62,007 nucleotides of DNA from contig JAFGMC010000007.1 of assembly GCA_016927735.1 (NCBI GenBank), forward strand, positions 1 to 62,007. The letters run 5' to 3'. The notes below the pieces were generated by a model. That model was not told the DNA's origin and ran no database searches. It saw only the letters and a list, made by a program, of their open reading frames with translations. A program made the position numbers and the translations under genes. Numbering within the stretch: the stretch's first letter is position 1; every line of letters begins with the position of its first letter. The stretch is from Alphaproteobacteria bacterium. Lineage in GTDB: Bacteria; Pseudomonadota; Alphaproteobacteria; Rs-D84. Positions 36,308-46,128 of this stretch are shown here, in pieces.

Positions 36308-36397
36308 ATGTATAAACACACCGCGCGGCGCGTTATTAGCGACAAGCAGATGTGTGTGCATCATAAGGTTACAATGAATCATACAGAACAAAAGTAA
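36308..36397 (+). other. 29-codon ORF between lptC and lptB, uncertain
   Basis: A short frame (MYKHTARRVISDK ... TEQK) fills most of the lptC-lptB gap and is more GC-rich than its surroundings (CCGCGCGGCGCG). No ribosome site is visible and it does not look like LptA. It may be a decayed end of lptC or lptA. Confidence 0.2.
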
Positions 36398-36414
36398 ATC
36401 AAGGGGAATATAAA

Positions 36415-37143
36415 TTGAAAAGAAGTGTTCTACAAATTCAACATTTATCTAAATCGTATGGTAAACGTATGGTTTTAAAAGATATATCTATGGAAGTTAA
36501 ACAAGGTGAATCGGTCGGACTATTGGGACCAAATGGTGCAGGAAAGACAACTGCATTTTATTGTATCACAGGTCAGCTTAGTTCAACTGGTGGACAGATA
36601 TTTTTAAATTCCCAAGATATTACTCATCTTCCATTTTATCAACGTGCACGTTTACATATCGGATATCTGCCACAAGAAAACAGTGTGTTTCGTGGATTGA
36701 CCGTTGAACAAAATATTATGGCAATATTGGAAGTTGTTGAACCAGACAAGAAAAAACGTAAACAAAAACTTGATGATTTATTAGACGAGTTTTCTATTAC
36801 CAGTTTACGCAAAAGTCCGGCAACATCACTTTCTGGTGGTGAACGCAGACGTGTTGAAATTGCACGTGCGCTGGCAAATGATCCTAAATTTATTTTATTA
36901 GATGAACCATTTGCTGGTATTGATCCGATTGCCGTTAATGATATACGTGGTTTGGTGTCACAATTAAAAAATCGTGGACTGGGTGTTATTATCACCGATC
37001 ATAACGTTCGTGAAACTTTGGGTATTACAGATCGCAGTTATGTTCTGCATGATGGAAAAATATTAAAACATGGAACAACTACTGAAATTGTTAAAGACGA
37101 AATGGTTAAAAAAGTTTATCTGGGCGAAGACTTTGTAATGTAA
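36415..37143 (+). CDS. lptB: LPS export ABC transporter ATPase LptB
   Basis: A 242-aa ABC ATPase. Walker A is LLGPNGAGKTTAFYC, Q-loop GYLPQENSVFRGLTVEQN, signature LSGGERRRVEIARAL, Walker B KFILLDEPFAGIDPIAV, H-loop ITDHNVRETL. The ENSVFR and GIDPIAV segments are typical of LptB. It powers LPS extraction from the inner membrane with LptF/LptG. It starts with TTG at 36415 after AAGGGGA. A terminator follows directly. Confidence 0.93.
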   Translation: MKRSVLQIQHLSKSYGKRMVLKDISMEVKQGESVGLLGPNGAGKTTAFYCITGQLSSTGGQIFLNSQDITHLPFYQRARLHIGYLPQENSVFRGLTVEQNIMAILEVVEPDKKKRKQKLDDLLDEFSITSLRKSPATSLSGGERRRVEIARALANDPKFILLDEPFAGIDPIAVNDIRGLVSQLKNRGLGVIITDHNVRETLGITDRSYVLHDGKILKHGTTTEIVKDEMVKKVYLGEDFVM

Positions 37144-37153
37144 AACTTGAATT

Positions 37154-37192
37154 ATAAAAAAACGGTTTGTTTTTCAAACCGTTTTTTTTATT
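37154..37192. terminator. Bidirectional terminator between lptB and the autotransporter
   Basis: The stem AAAACGGTTTG / CAAACCGTTTT has a TTTTT loop, with an A-run on the left and T8 on the right. Confidence 0.85.
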
Positions 37193-37193
37193 T

Positions 37194-40100
37194 CTAGAAT
37201 CTGTATGATCCTGACAATCTAATCTTGTGCATCTGCATATCAGCGTTGTACTGATAACGATAATCAATACCAAATTGCATTCCATTTGCAGACAAGAACT
37301 CTATACCTGCACCAGCATTTGCCCATAATGGATCAATATCAACCTTATAATCTTCATAATCATTTGCCATTGCGAATTTAAATTGTGCATTTGGCATACC
37401 TATCAAGTCATACTCTGCACCAATAGAAATACTAGGACGAATTTGGAACCATGGTGAAGTATAAATTTTCTTCTGCGCAATCAAAGAATATCCAGGTGTC
37501 AAAATAAAATAACCATCAGATTGTAAATTCATATATTCATTACTGCCAGATTTTTCATTAATTGTAAATCCAGAGCTGTATCCAGCACGCGAATACAAAT
37601 TACCAACAATATATTGATTCAATATATCATGCATTAATCCCCATTCTGAAATTAAGCTGAATGATGTCCCGGTGCCAGATATTTGATCTTCAACAAAAGT
37701 TTGTTCGCGTGATACATCAAGCATAGAAACATCTATAAATGCATTACCATATGCACGTGTACCTTCACTCAAAATCTTCATCAAATATCCACCAATACCT
37801 ATATTTGTATTAGAAACATCTACATCCACCCTGCCAGACACAGGTTCTGCTAATCTATAACTCAGATCAATTTTATCTACACTGCTGTCAGACATACGTG
37901 TTATACGTCCAGTTAATCCCATTAATAATGTTTCAGATTCTTTCCAATCAAATCCACCATATATAGAAAAACGATCTCCGCTGGCTTTGTTCTCGGTACC
38001 AACTGTTTGATTAAACATTCCAAAATCCATATCCAACCAAGATTTTTTTAACTTACGATTTCTATTCCAAATAAATTCATCAAATGCATGATCTTCGAAA
38101 TCACGGAAGCTGGTATGTTCATTCAAAGATATAGTTCCAGCAAGTTGATCAATTTCTGTTGGTTGGAACAAACGACTGAAACGCGCCAAATAAGAACCGT
38201 CATGATCCAATTGATATTGTTCCATACGATCATAAAGTTCTGTTGCAACTTCTTCCATATAAGTATCTTGGAAAACAACAGGTATTGTTTCTATTGGATT
38301 ACGATTAAAGAATCCCAAATCTTCCATTCTGCCAGAAATCAAGTTATCCAATGCACCTGCTGCTGCATATTCACCATATGTATGATAATCTTCGCGGTCA
38401 ACAATTGGTTGTATTTTAAATACTTCTACTGGGCCACCGAAACGTGGATCAAATACCACATACAAACTATCAGGATCACCATCACCGTCTGTATCACGAA
38501 CAGAAATATATGCAGGTAAATCATCTTCGTCTGTACTGCCTACACCCAAAGAATCTAAATAGTTATAACAAATACTGCCGTCTGCGTTGCAGAATTTTAC
38601 ATACAAATTACGTGTTTTTAATCCCAGTTCTTCTATACCATCATCGGCATGCAAAAACCAAATTGCAGTACCTTGATCAACAATATCAAATAGGTCAATA
38701 CCAATCTGAGTATCTTCCAAAGCACCAACAGCACCAGATCCAAGAACACTTAAATCAGATATAAATTCACCATTTATTGAAATCAATGGCTCACCAGCAA
38801 CACCATTTGTAATTTGTCCCAAAGTATCATCTTCCAGCAAGCTGACAGTGGACCAATAATTATGTGGTGCAGTTGCGCGTGGTAAAATGGCGGCATGCAA
38901 CATGCTGTTATCATCAAACAGATAATCACCACCAACAACCAATCTTTCCAAACCGATAATATCAACATTACCATTAATATTACCATCTACATTCATGGTT
39001 AACCAATCTGTACCATTTGCAACTATACTTAAATCATCTACATTAATATCACCACTGACATTCAAATCACTGGTATTTAATAACAATGTTCCAGATGTTT
39101 GATCAATAACGGCAACATCAATATTAGAAGCATTTATTATAAAATCGGATGCCAATATATTCAAAGAACCATCTGCTGGTGTGATTGCAGCATTTTGTAA
39201 CAAGCCACCTGCCAATGTAACTGCACCTGTAGAATCTAATTCTGTTCCAGTAATTTCTACACCGCCAGTTCCAATTGTTGTCAAACTGTTAACATATGTA
39301 ATATCATCAGTATTTATTTCTAAATAACCAGATGTTTGAACATCACCCAAATCAACATCATTTGAATTAAAAATCAAATTACCAGCATTATCAATTCCAC
39401 CCAAAAGTATACTTGTTGCAGTAAAATCAACATTTGCAGAACTGGCTGTATTTAAAATTCCTGTAATATTCAAATCCGATAATAAATTGTATGATGCTGT
39501 ATATTGCAACGCACTAAAATCACCACCAATTGTTAAATTATCAGCATCAAATGTTGCGTTATGTTGTGTAAAATTCAACATACCAGTTGTACCACCTTGA
39601 ACAAAATCCCCAGTAACTGAAACATCACCAATCACATTAAAATTTGTTGTGTTCAAATTTGTATAACCACCAGTCACCGACAAAGAAGTAAAATTTATAT
39701 AATCCGCAGTTATATCTAAACCACCCGCGGTCGAAGATACAGTATTTACAACAACACTATCAACTGTTGATAATGTGATATCACCACTGTTTATTATGTT
39801 ATCAATATAAATATCACTGTCTGTATCAATTACAATTGTCCCGCTGTTTGTTATATCAGTCGTTGCAATTGTAAGTGCATCTATATTCATTATTCCTGTG
39901 TTTACTATTTCATCATTTATATTTGTAATATTATCAGATGCTAAATCCAGTTCTCCATCAACAGTTATTAAACCGCTTAAATTAATTTCATCAATAGAAT
40001 CTAATGTTAATTTATTGCCAGAACCAACTGATATACCACCATCAACAAATATATCCGCACCTGCAGCAGTAGTCTCTAGGGTTAAGTCATTTGTATCTCT

Positions 40101-42188
40101 GATTACAAATCCATAAAGTGGATCTGAACCATCAAACAAAATTCCATTTTCCAAATTTATGACATTATCTAATGCTGCTGTTGCACGTATTATTGAACCA
40201 CGTGCAATAAATTTACCATTACCATATAAACTTCCAATTTCTGCATTAATTGAATTTATATCAATTAATCCGCCAACAGTTGAATTAACATCACCATCTA
40301 TATATAAATTTGTTGTTATACCATTACCAAATATCAAACTTCCCCTGTTTGAAGCGATTGCACTGCCAGTAATATCAATAACATCAGCATCCAAAACAAT
40401 TGTTCTAGAAAGATCGTTTTCTATGGCAGAAACACTGCCACCAATATTAATATTTCCACCAGCAGATTCCATCAAAAAGGCTTGAACACCGGCATTCGCA
40501 GCATTAACATCACCACTGCCAATTGCTTGTACAGAACTGGCCGTTAAATTACCAGAAATATTTACATTACCACCAACTGAAACAGTGTTTGTACCGGCAC
40601 TAAAATTCAACCCACCACTTGTCACAGAAATATCATTATCAATAGATACAGAGCCCATTAATGAATCAATAGTTAATATACCAAGCTGTGAATCAATTCC
40701 ACCAATTGCAATAGAATTTGAACCTATAACAGATATATTTCCACCAATGTTTGTTATAACACCACCTATATCAATATCACTTGAATCAATATCTATCATT
40801 CCACCTTGATTTGTTATATTAGAGGCAACAGTCAAGCTACCAACAACAGGTGATGATGGGATATATATACTACCTGTATTTACTATGGAATTCAGATTTA
40901 TACTCAAACCATTCAATGTCAAATCACCATCATTATCAACATTTCCAGCAATATTTATATCATTATCGGAAATCATGCTTATTGTTGAATCGTTGGTTAT
41001 GCCAGATGTTAAATAGATTCCACCATATGTACTGGTAGATGTCATATTTAATTCATTACCATAATTATTTACAGAAGCCGCATTTATAGAACTTCCCGTC
41101 AAAATCATATTTGCATTAACATTACCGCCAGAACCGTTGGTAATATCATTTGCATTAATAATAGACCCTGTAATCAAAGTATAACTATCAAGTTTATTGG
41201 AAAAAAATTGTAATATTGAATCTGCTGTAACCCCAGTACCAAACTCTAAAACACTAGCTTGTAAATTAAATTCGTTATATGTATTCATAGTACTTAAATC
41301 AATACCATATTCAAAACGCGCAGTATGTGAAATATCCGCAATAAAATCGCCAGAATTAACAAAAGATGCATTCAGTGCATCACCACCAGTTACCCGGAAA
41401 TCAGAAGAATTAACCGTCATAACACCAGATGCATTATCATTTTTTACGGTACCATTAATATTAATAATTGATGCACTGATAATATTCAGCCCATCACCAG
41501 AATTTTCTATATCACCAGTACTGGATAAATCACCCGTCAGGGTAATATTTGTTACACCTGTATTATTTTGAAGATTTGATACATATAAATTATTTGCAGT
41601 AAAATTTGCAGTTCCAGTACTGTCATTGGTAAAATCTGAAATTGTAATATTACCAGAAGAATTTAAATTCATATTTCCAGCAGAACTTATAATTGATCCC
41701 ATTTCTATTTGTGCCGCAGAAATTGAAAAATTACCAGAACTTAATGTCGTACCAGCCACATCAAAATTATCAATATTGTAAATATTTATCGTACCGTTGT
41801 TTGAAATACTACCAAAACTGGCATCTATTAAACCGCTTCCACTATGAATACCAAAATCTTTTCCAGAATAAACATTCAATGCACCAACAACATTTATTAA
41901 ACCATCGGAAACAATTGTAAAACTTGGGTCAATTGTGGATTCTGCATATAACTGTCCTGTTGCGGAACCCTGGTCATCCAGACCAATATACATATTACCA
42001 GCCAAGGTTATTCCACCGGTCAGAACCCTGATACCATTTCCAGATTGTATAATTATTGATTCACCAGCATTTAATCCAGTAAGTGATAAATCTTCGCCAA
42101 CTGAATGTCCAGTACCCGGGTCATAAGTGACACCCATTGCTGTAATTGGTATCAAACAAAGTATAAAAGATAATAGCTTTCTTATCAT
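37194..42188 (-). CDS. Large autotransporter with beta-helical passenger
   Basis: A 1664-aa type Va-like autotransporter. The signal peptide is [20 protein letters not shown] passenger of roughly 1,350 residues is built from many imperfect strand-turn repeats rich in Asn, Gly, Ser, Thr, Ile and Asp (for example INSGDIT and [10 protein letters not shown] types), which fits a right-handed beta-helix. The last 275 or so residues form a 12-strand barrel that starts near [13 protein letters not shown] and ends in RLSGSYRF with the terminal aromatic needed for BAM recognition. No protease or RGD motif stands out, so adhesion or surface structure is likely. Long opposite-strand ORFs here are shadows. 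Confidence 0.9.
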   Translation of the reverse strand: MIRKLLSFILCLIPITAMGVTYDPGTGHSVGEDLSLTGLNAGESIIIQSGNGIRVLTGGITLAGNMYIGLDDQGSATGQLYAESTIDPSFTIVSDGLINVVGALNVYSGKDFGIHSGSGLIDASFGSISNNGTINIYNIDNFDVAGTTLSSGNFSISAAQIEMGSIISSAGNMNLNSSGNITISDFTNDSTGTANFTANNLYVSNLQNNTGVTNITLTGDLSSTGDIENSGDGLNIISASIININGTVKNDNASGVMTVNSSDFRVTGGDALNASFVNSGDFIADISHTARFEYGIDLSTMNTYNEFNLQASVLEFGTGVTADSILQFFSNKLDSYTLITGSIINANDITNGSGGNVNANMILTGSSINAASVNNYGNELNMTSTSTYGGIYLTSGITNDSTISMISDNDINIAGNVDNDGDLTLNGLSINLNSIVNTGSIYIPSSPVVGSLTVASNITNQGGMIDIDSSDIDIGGVITNIGGNISVIGSNSIAIGGIDSQLGILTIDSLMGSVSIDNDISVTSGGLNFSAGTNTVSVGGNVNISGNLTASSVQAIGSGDVNAANAGVQAFLMESAGGNINIGGSVSAIENDLSRTIVLDADVIDITGSAIASNRGSLIFGNGITTNLYIDGDVNSTVGGLIDINSINAEIGSLYGNGKFIARGSIIRATAALDNVINLENGILFDGSDPLYGFVIRDTNDLTLETTAAGADIFVDGGISVGSGNKLTLDSIDEINLSGLITVDGELDLASDNITNINDEIVNTGIMNIDALTIATTDITNSGTIVIDTDSDIYIDNIINSGDITLSTVDSVVVNTVSSTAGGLDITADYINFTSLSVTGGYTNLNTTNFNVIGDVSVTGDFVQGGTTGMLNFTQHNATFDADNLTIGGDFSALQYTASYNLLSDLNITGILNTASSANVDFTATSILLGGIDNAGNLIFNSNDVDLGDVQTSGYLEINTDDITYVNSLTTIGTGGVEITGTELDSTGAVTLAGGLLQNAAITPADGSLNILASDFIINASNIDVAVIDQTSGTLLLNTSDLNVSGDINVDDLSIVANGTDWLTMNVDGNINGNVDIIGLERLVVGGDYLFDDNSMLHAAILPRATAPHNYWSTVSLLEDDTLGQITNGVAGEPLISINGEFISDLSVLGSGAVGALEDTQIGIDLFDIVDQGTAIWFLHADDGIEELGLKTRNLYVKFCNADGSICYNYLDSLGVGSTDEDDLPAYISVRDTDGDGDPDSLYVVFDPRFGGPVEVFKIQPIVDREDYHTYGEYAAAGALDNLISGRMEDLGFFNRNPIETIPVVFQDTYMEEVATELYDRMEQYQLDHDGSYLARFSRLFQPTEIDQLAGTISLNEHTSFRDFEDHAFDEFIWNRNRKLKKSWLDMDFGMFNQTVGTENKASGDRFSIYGGFDWKESETLLMGLTGRITRMSDSSVDKIDLSYRLAEPVSGRVDVDVSNTNIGIGGYLMKILSEGTRAYGNAFIDVSMLDVSREQTFVEDQISGTGTSFSLISEWGLMHDILNQYIVGNLYSRAGYSSGFTINEKSGSNEYMNLQSDGYFILTPGYSLIAQKKIYTSPWFQIRPSISIGAEYDLIGMPNAQFKFAMANDYEDYKVDIDPLWANAGAGIEFLSANGMQFGIDYRYQYNADMQMHKIRLSGSYRF

Positions 42189-42301
42189 ATTTATGTTTAT
42201 TTTACGTCACGTTTGTGTTTATATTGTACCATAAATCGATGACCAGACCAAGCGAAACAATATTAAAATGTTCATATATTTTAAGACCAAGAGGGAAAAC
42301 A

Positions 42302-43564
42302 ATGTTTTTAATTAAAAATATCCGCAGCAGACAAATAATTGACAGTCGTGGAAACCCAACAATTGAATGTGACGTTATATTATCTGGCGGTGCGATTGGA
42401 CGTGCGGCTGTGCCATCTGGCGCATCCACTGGCAGTTTCGAAGCCTTGGAATTACGTGATGGTGGTTCGGCTTTTATGGGCAAAAGTGTTTTAAACGCTG
42501 TAAAAAATGTAAATGATATTATCGCCCCTGCCCTGATTGGTATGGATGCATCTAATCAATATGCTATTGATAATAAGATGATTGAACTGGACGGAACTGC
42601 GAACAAGGGAAAACTGGGTGCAAATTCAATATTGTCTGTTTCATTGTCTGTGGCGCATGCGGTTGCAAAACAAAAAAATATTCCACTATATAAATACATC
42701 GCCGAAATTTATGGAAACGATTCGCCAAACTTATTGCCACGACCGATGATGAATATTATCAATGGTGGCGTACATGCAGACAATGGCTTGGACGCACAAG
42801 AATTTATGATTATACCGAATGGTGCTAAAAATATCACAACTGCGATTCGTATGGGATCCGAAATATTCCATAATTTAAAATCTATTTTGAAGAAATCCGG
42901 CAAATCCACAAATGTTGGTGACGAAGGTGGTTTTGCCCCAAATTTTAAATCATCACGCGAAGCATTAGATACAATTATGGAAGCAATCAAGTTGGCCGGA
43001 TATAAGGCTGGCGAACAGGTTTCAATTGGTCTGGACGTTGCAGCAAACGAATTTTTTCATGACGGGGTTTATAAATTCGAAGGCAAAAAATTATCAGCCG
43101 CACAAATGATAGAATTCTATGAAAATTTAATAGCAGATTATCCAATTATATCAATTGAAGATGGACTGGCCGAAGAAGATTGGGATGGATGGAAAATAAT
43201 GACTGAAAAATTGGGTGACAAATGCCAATTGGTCGGTGATGACTTATTTGTGACAAATCCAACCCGCTTGCAAAAAGGAATTGACGGCGGAATTGCGAAT
43301 GCTATACTGATCAAGGTTAATCAGATTGGTAGCCTGAGTGAAACATTGCATGCTATCAAGATGGCACAGGATTCAAAATACGGCGTGATAATTTCACACC
43401 GCAGTGGTGAAACCGAAGATACAACAATTGCCGACTTGGCTGTCGCGACAAATGCTGGACAAATTAAAACAGGATCTATGTCACGTACAGACCGCGTTGC
43501 AAAGTATAATCAATTGTTGCGCATCGAAGAACAATTGGGCGCAACTGCAAAATATGGTATGTAA
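42302..43564 (+). CDS. eno: Enolase
   Basis: A 420-aa glycolytic enzyme converting 2-phosphoglycerate to phosphoenolpyruvate. It shows [11 protein letters not shown] near the N-terminus, [16 protein letters not shown], a GDEGGFAPN loop, [22 protein letters not shown] with a metal-binding acid, the catalytic lysine in LIKVNQIGS, and [17 protein letters not shown]. The ATG at 42302 follows AAGAGGG and begins the enolase fold correctly, unlike the track's 42215. A small membrane protein gene follows after 15 bp. It is divergent from the autotransporter. Confidence 0.97.
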   Translation: MFLIKNIRSRQIIDSRGNPTIECDVILSGGAIGRAAVPSGASTGSFEALELRDGGSAFMGKSVLNAVKNVNDIIAPALIGMDASNQYAIDNKMIELDGTANKGKLGANSILSVSLSVAHAVAKQKNIPLYKYIAEIYGNDSPNLLPRPMMNIINGGVHADNGLDAQEFMIIPNGAKNITTAIRMGSEIFHNLKSILKKSGKSTNVGDEGGFAPNFKSSREALDTIMEAIKLAGYKAGEQVSIGLDVAANEFFHDGVYKFEGKKLSAAQMIEFYENLIADYPIISIEDGLAEEDWDGWKIMTEKLGDKCQLVGDDLFVTNPTRLQKGIDGGIANAILIKVNQIGSLSETLHAIKMAQDSKYGVIISHRSGETEDTTIADLAVATNAGQIKTGSMSRTDRVAKYNQLLRIEEQLGATAKYGM

Positions 43565-43578
43565 AAATAAAGAAATAA

Positions 43579-43785
43579 ATGTTTAGTATTTCGAACATAT
43601 TATTATTTATAAAATATATTATATGCGGCGCCATTGTGGTGGGTGTTGTTTTGGCCCCGGCTTATATTGCACGTTTAAACGGCAAAGATAAGTATAACAT
43701 GTTATTGGTCAGGGCATCCAGTTGGCTACTCGGTTGGACAGGTATTGGATGGTTATGGTCATTATTCTGGAGTACCAAAAAATAA
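43579..43785 (+). CDS. Small membrane protein with superinfection-immunity-type motif
   Basis: A 68-aa protein with two hydrophobic segments. The second (SSWLLGWTGIGWLWSLFW) matches the LLGWTGIGW signature of the Imm-superinfect family, named after a T4 protein that blocks DNA injection by related phages. Most bacterial members have no tested function. It lies 15 bp after eno, with no clear terminator between them. Confidence 0.6.
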   Translation: MFSISNILLFIKYIICGAIVVGVVLAPAYIARLNGKDKYNMLLVRASSWLLGWTGIGWLWSLFWSTKK

Positions 43786-43875
43786 ATATTCATACCCGGT
43801 ATTTTCATAATTTTTCCTTGATTTTTCTTCGTTTTCCAACAATAATCGGCGTATACTAAACAAAAGGACAGCAAT

Positions 43876-44325
43876 ATGGCAGGCAGCATAAACAAAGTGA
43901 TACTGGTTGGAAATCTGGGTCAAGATCCACAGGTCAGAACAATGCAAAGTGGACAAAAAGTTGTAAGTTTCTCTTTGGCTACCAGCGACCGCTGGAAAGA
44001 CAAGGCAACAGGTGAACAAAAAGAACAAACCGAATGGCATCGTGTTGTTGTTTTTAACCCTAATTTGGCAGAGGTTGCTGAACGTATGCTGCAAAAAGGT
44101 ACAAAACTATATATAGAAGGCTCGTTGAAAACACGTAAGTGGCAAAATACCCAGGGTGCCGACGTTTTTACAACCGAAGTTATATTGAATCCGTATTCTG
44201 GTCAGATGGTTATTCTGGGTGGTGCCAAGGGTGTTGATGGCGGTGAACACTCACACGCTGCAATGCCACAACAACCACGCGAAGAAATATCTGTTACAGA
44301 AATTGGTGATGATATCCCATTTTAA
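43876..44325 (+). CDS. ssb: Single-stranded DNA-binding protein
   Basis: A 149-aa SSB. The OB-fold starts INKVILVGNLGQDPQVR, with WHRVVVF and LYIEGSLKTRKW typical of the DNA-binding face. A short linker leads to the acidic protein-interaction tail DDIPF. AAAAGGA lies upstream of the ATG. It protects ssDNA and recruits repair and replication proteins. Confidence 0.96.
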   Translation: MAGSINKVILVGNLGQDPQVRTMQSGQKVVSFSLATSDRWKDKATGEQKEQTEWHRVVVFNPNLAEVAERMLQKGTKLYIEGSLKTRKWQNTQGADVFTTEVILNPYSGQMVILGGAKGVDGGEHSHAAMPQQPREEISVTEIGDDIPF

Positions 44326-44339
44326 TAGAATTTATAATT

Positions 44340-44367
44340 TAAAAACCCGCACATTGCGGGTTTTTTA
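44340..44367. terminator. Bidirectional terminator between ssb and carD
   Basis: The stem AAAACCCGC / GCGGGTTTT has an ACATT loop and a T6 tail. It serves both convergent genes. Confidence 0.85.
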
Positions 44368-44382
44368 TAAATATTTTATTTA

Positions 44383-44943
44383 TTAATCTTCTTCGTCTTC
44401 GATTTCGTCTTCGATTTCGTCAACCGCATTCAAATCAATTTCCCTTGGGATACCCAATATGTCTTCAATTTTTTCAGATGCTTCGTCTATATCCAGTTTA
44501 TGTAAAACTGCAAATTCTTGTGCCATACGTTCCAAAGCACGCAAATATAATTGACGTCCAGAAAAAGTCATTGTGTCTGCACTGCTGCGACGTTGCAAAT
44601 CACGTACAACCTCGGCCAATTTCATCGGATCACCAGAATTAATATTTTCTTCATATTGTGCCGCACGACGTGCCCAAATCATACGTTTTGCCCCAGCCTT
44701 GCCCTTTGCAGATGCAATAGCTTCGTCCATTTTTCTAAGACTGGAAAGGGGACGCAATCCTGATATTTCGGCGCGATCCAATGGAACACGCAAAACCATG
44801 TGATTTTTTTCAAAATCGATAACCAACATTTTTATTTTCTGACCTGCAATAAGTTGATCTTCCAAACGAATTAACTTACCAACACCCTGGGTTGGATAAA
44901 CTACGTATTGTCCGGTCTTAAATTCTAATTTTTTATTTGGCAT
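44383..44943 (-). CDS. carD: CarD-family RNA polymerase-binding regulator
   Basis: A 186-aa CarD/CdnL protein. The N-terminal RNAP-interacting domain (KTGQYVVYPTQGVGKLIRLE) is followed by a helical DNA-binding part (SSADTMTFSGRQLYLRALERMAQEFAVL), with an acidic tail (EIEDEIEDEED). These proteins stabilise open complexes at promoters such as those of rRNA genes and are typical of Alphaproteobacteria, among others. It stands alone, convergent with ssb. Confidence 0.92.
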   Translation of the reverse strand: MPNKKLEFKTGQYVVYPTQGVGKLIRLEDQLIAGQKIKMLVIDFEKNHMVLRVPLDRAEISGLRPLSSLRKMDEAIASAKGKAGAKRMIWARRAAQYEENINSGDPMKLAEVVRDLQRRSSADTMTFSGRQLYLRALERMAQEFAVLHKLDIDEASEKIEDILGIPREIDLNAVDEIEDEIEDEED

Positions 44944-45027
44944 AGGATAATCTCTACGGTTGCCATTCTCTCTGTGTATTTGATTATATCATAAAATTAA
45001 GAAAAAACAAATAACCAAAAGATTTTT

Positions 45028-45588
45028 TTATCTGGTCATTCTTCTAAAAGAGCCCGTTCTGCGTATACTGGAATCATAATCACCAACTGTTGAACTGCTG
45101 GAAGTGACACAAATCCATTCACCATTCTGTAAAATTGAAGACTCGCCTGTGGCACAATTAGGTTTTTCTAGACGCCAAGTGAAACAACTGCCCTTTTGAT
45201 ATGAACCATAAGTTGCAGTATCAGAACCACCACGGGTATATGCACCATATTCAGGATTCCATGCACCTGCAGTTTCCCCAGCGCACCAACGTCTATTACC
45301 AAAACATTCTATACAATCACCATCGGCGTCGCATAACTCAACGGGTGATGAAGTAATTTTATAACCACTCGCTGCTGCATTACTGGTTCCCATTGTTTTA
45401 CCATTCTCTAAATCACGACACCACAGCTTTTGGCATTCGTATGTAGTAATACCATCAATATTGGTATCAGTGGCCAAAACATATCCAGGATCACAATAAA
45501 AGAATTTTTCATCAGTAACAGGTGCAGCAATACTGGTTGAATTCAGCGCCAAACAACAAAGACTTATAAATAAACATTTTATATTCAT
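45028..45588 (-). CDS. Exported cysteine-rich protein, unknown function
   Basis: It has a signal peptide (MNIKCLFISLCCLALNSTS, cleavage near IAA) followed by about 165 residues with around a dozen cysteines in short spacings (YECQKLWC, ELCDADGDCIECFGNRRWC, NCATGES). This fits a disulphide-bonded periplasmic or surface protein. It is the general type of the array proteins at the window's right end, but shares no close sequence with them. It lies 85 bp downstream of the BamE-like gene on the same strand. Confidence 0.7.
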   Translation of the reverse strand: MNIKCLFISLCCLALNSTSIAAPVTDEKFFYCDPGYVLATDTNIDGITTYECQKLWCRDLENGKTMGTSNAAASGYKITSSPVELCDADGDCIECFGNRRWCAGETAGAWNPEYGAYTRGGSDTATYGSYQKGSCFTWRLEKPNCATGESSILQNGEWICVTSSSSTVGDYDSSIRRTGSFRRMTR

Positions 45589-45673
45589 CAGAAACAGTTC
45601 CCGTCCAGGGTATTTTACCCTTTTTTTAAATATTTATCAATCCAAATTTATTAACAGGATTTTTATCCCAAAC

Positions 45674-46117
45674 TTATTGTCCCAGACCAGCTGGTGTAAA
45701 TCTGCCGATATTATTAAACAATTCTTGTAATGCGTTCAATTTTATTGCTGCTGGAATTTCTGTTTCACCTTTTGCAATCTTCAATTTTTCCAAATCCGAA
45801 TCATGTAAAATCTTTGTTTGTATTATTTTATCTGATCCATTTGTCCAAACCAATAAAACTGTCTTATCATTGTATGTCACTGGCATCGGTCCATGATAAT
45901 TTTCATCAACACTGTAATAAATCCGAACAGGTTCACCATAAATAGTTTTAACCTGTGGGCTGCCCAATTTATCTTCCAGCGCAGTGGTTGTTTTTAAACC
46001 GCTGATTTCAGATTCCAAATTTTCTGGAAAAACATACCCGCGATGTTTTGTCTGAAAAGTACAAGCAGACAGTGCCACAAATAATAAACACTTTACAACA
46101 ATCGCGGATATTTTCAT
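45674..46117 (-). CDS. bamE: BamE/SmpA-like outer-membrane lipoprotein
   Basis: A 147-aa lipoprotein with lipobox FVALSAC near residue 19 and a SmpA/OmlA domain (HRGYVFPENLESEISGLKTTTALEDKLGSPQV, then the IYYSVDE strand). BamE is an accessory part of the BAM complex that inserts beta-barrels such as the autotransporter encoded nearby. It starts 11 bp after the nifJ stop on the same strand. The fit is good but not close in the C-terminal half. Confidence 0.75.
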   Translation of the reverse strand: MKISAIVVKCLLFVALSACTFQTKHRGYVFPENLESEISGLKTTTALEDKLGSPQVKTIYGEPVRIYYSVDENYHGPMPVTYNDKTVLLVWTNGSDKIIQTKILHDSDLEKLKIAKGETEIPAAIKLNALQELFNNIGRFTPAGLGQ

Positions 46118-46128
46118 TTTATTACCTT

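Noticed and set aside
36308-36397. The small ORF between lptC and lptB as lptA
   Set aside because: At 29 codons it is far too short, and it shows no OstA/LptA features or signal peptide.
38088-41920. Several plus-strand ORFs of 60-143 aa opposite the autotransporter
   Set aside because: They are antisense shadows of a long repetitive coding frame with strong codon bias; none has a ribosome site or protein-like composition.
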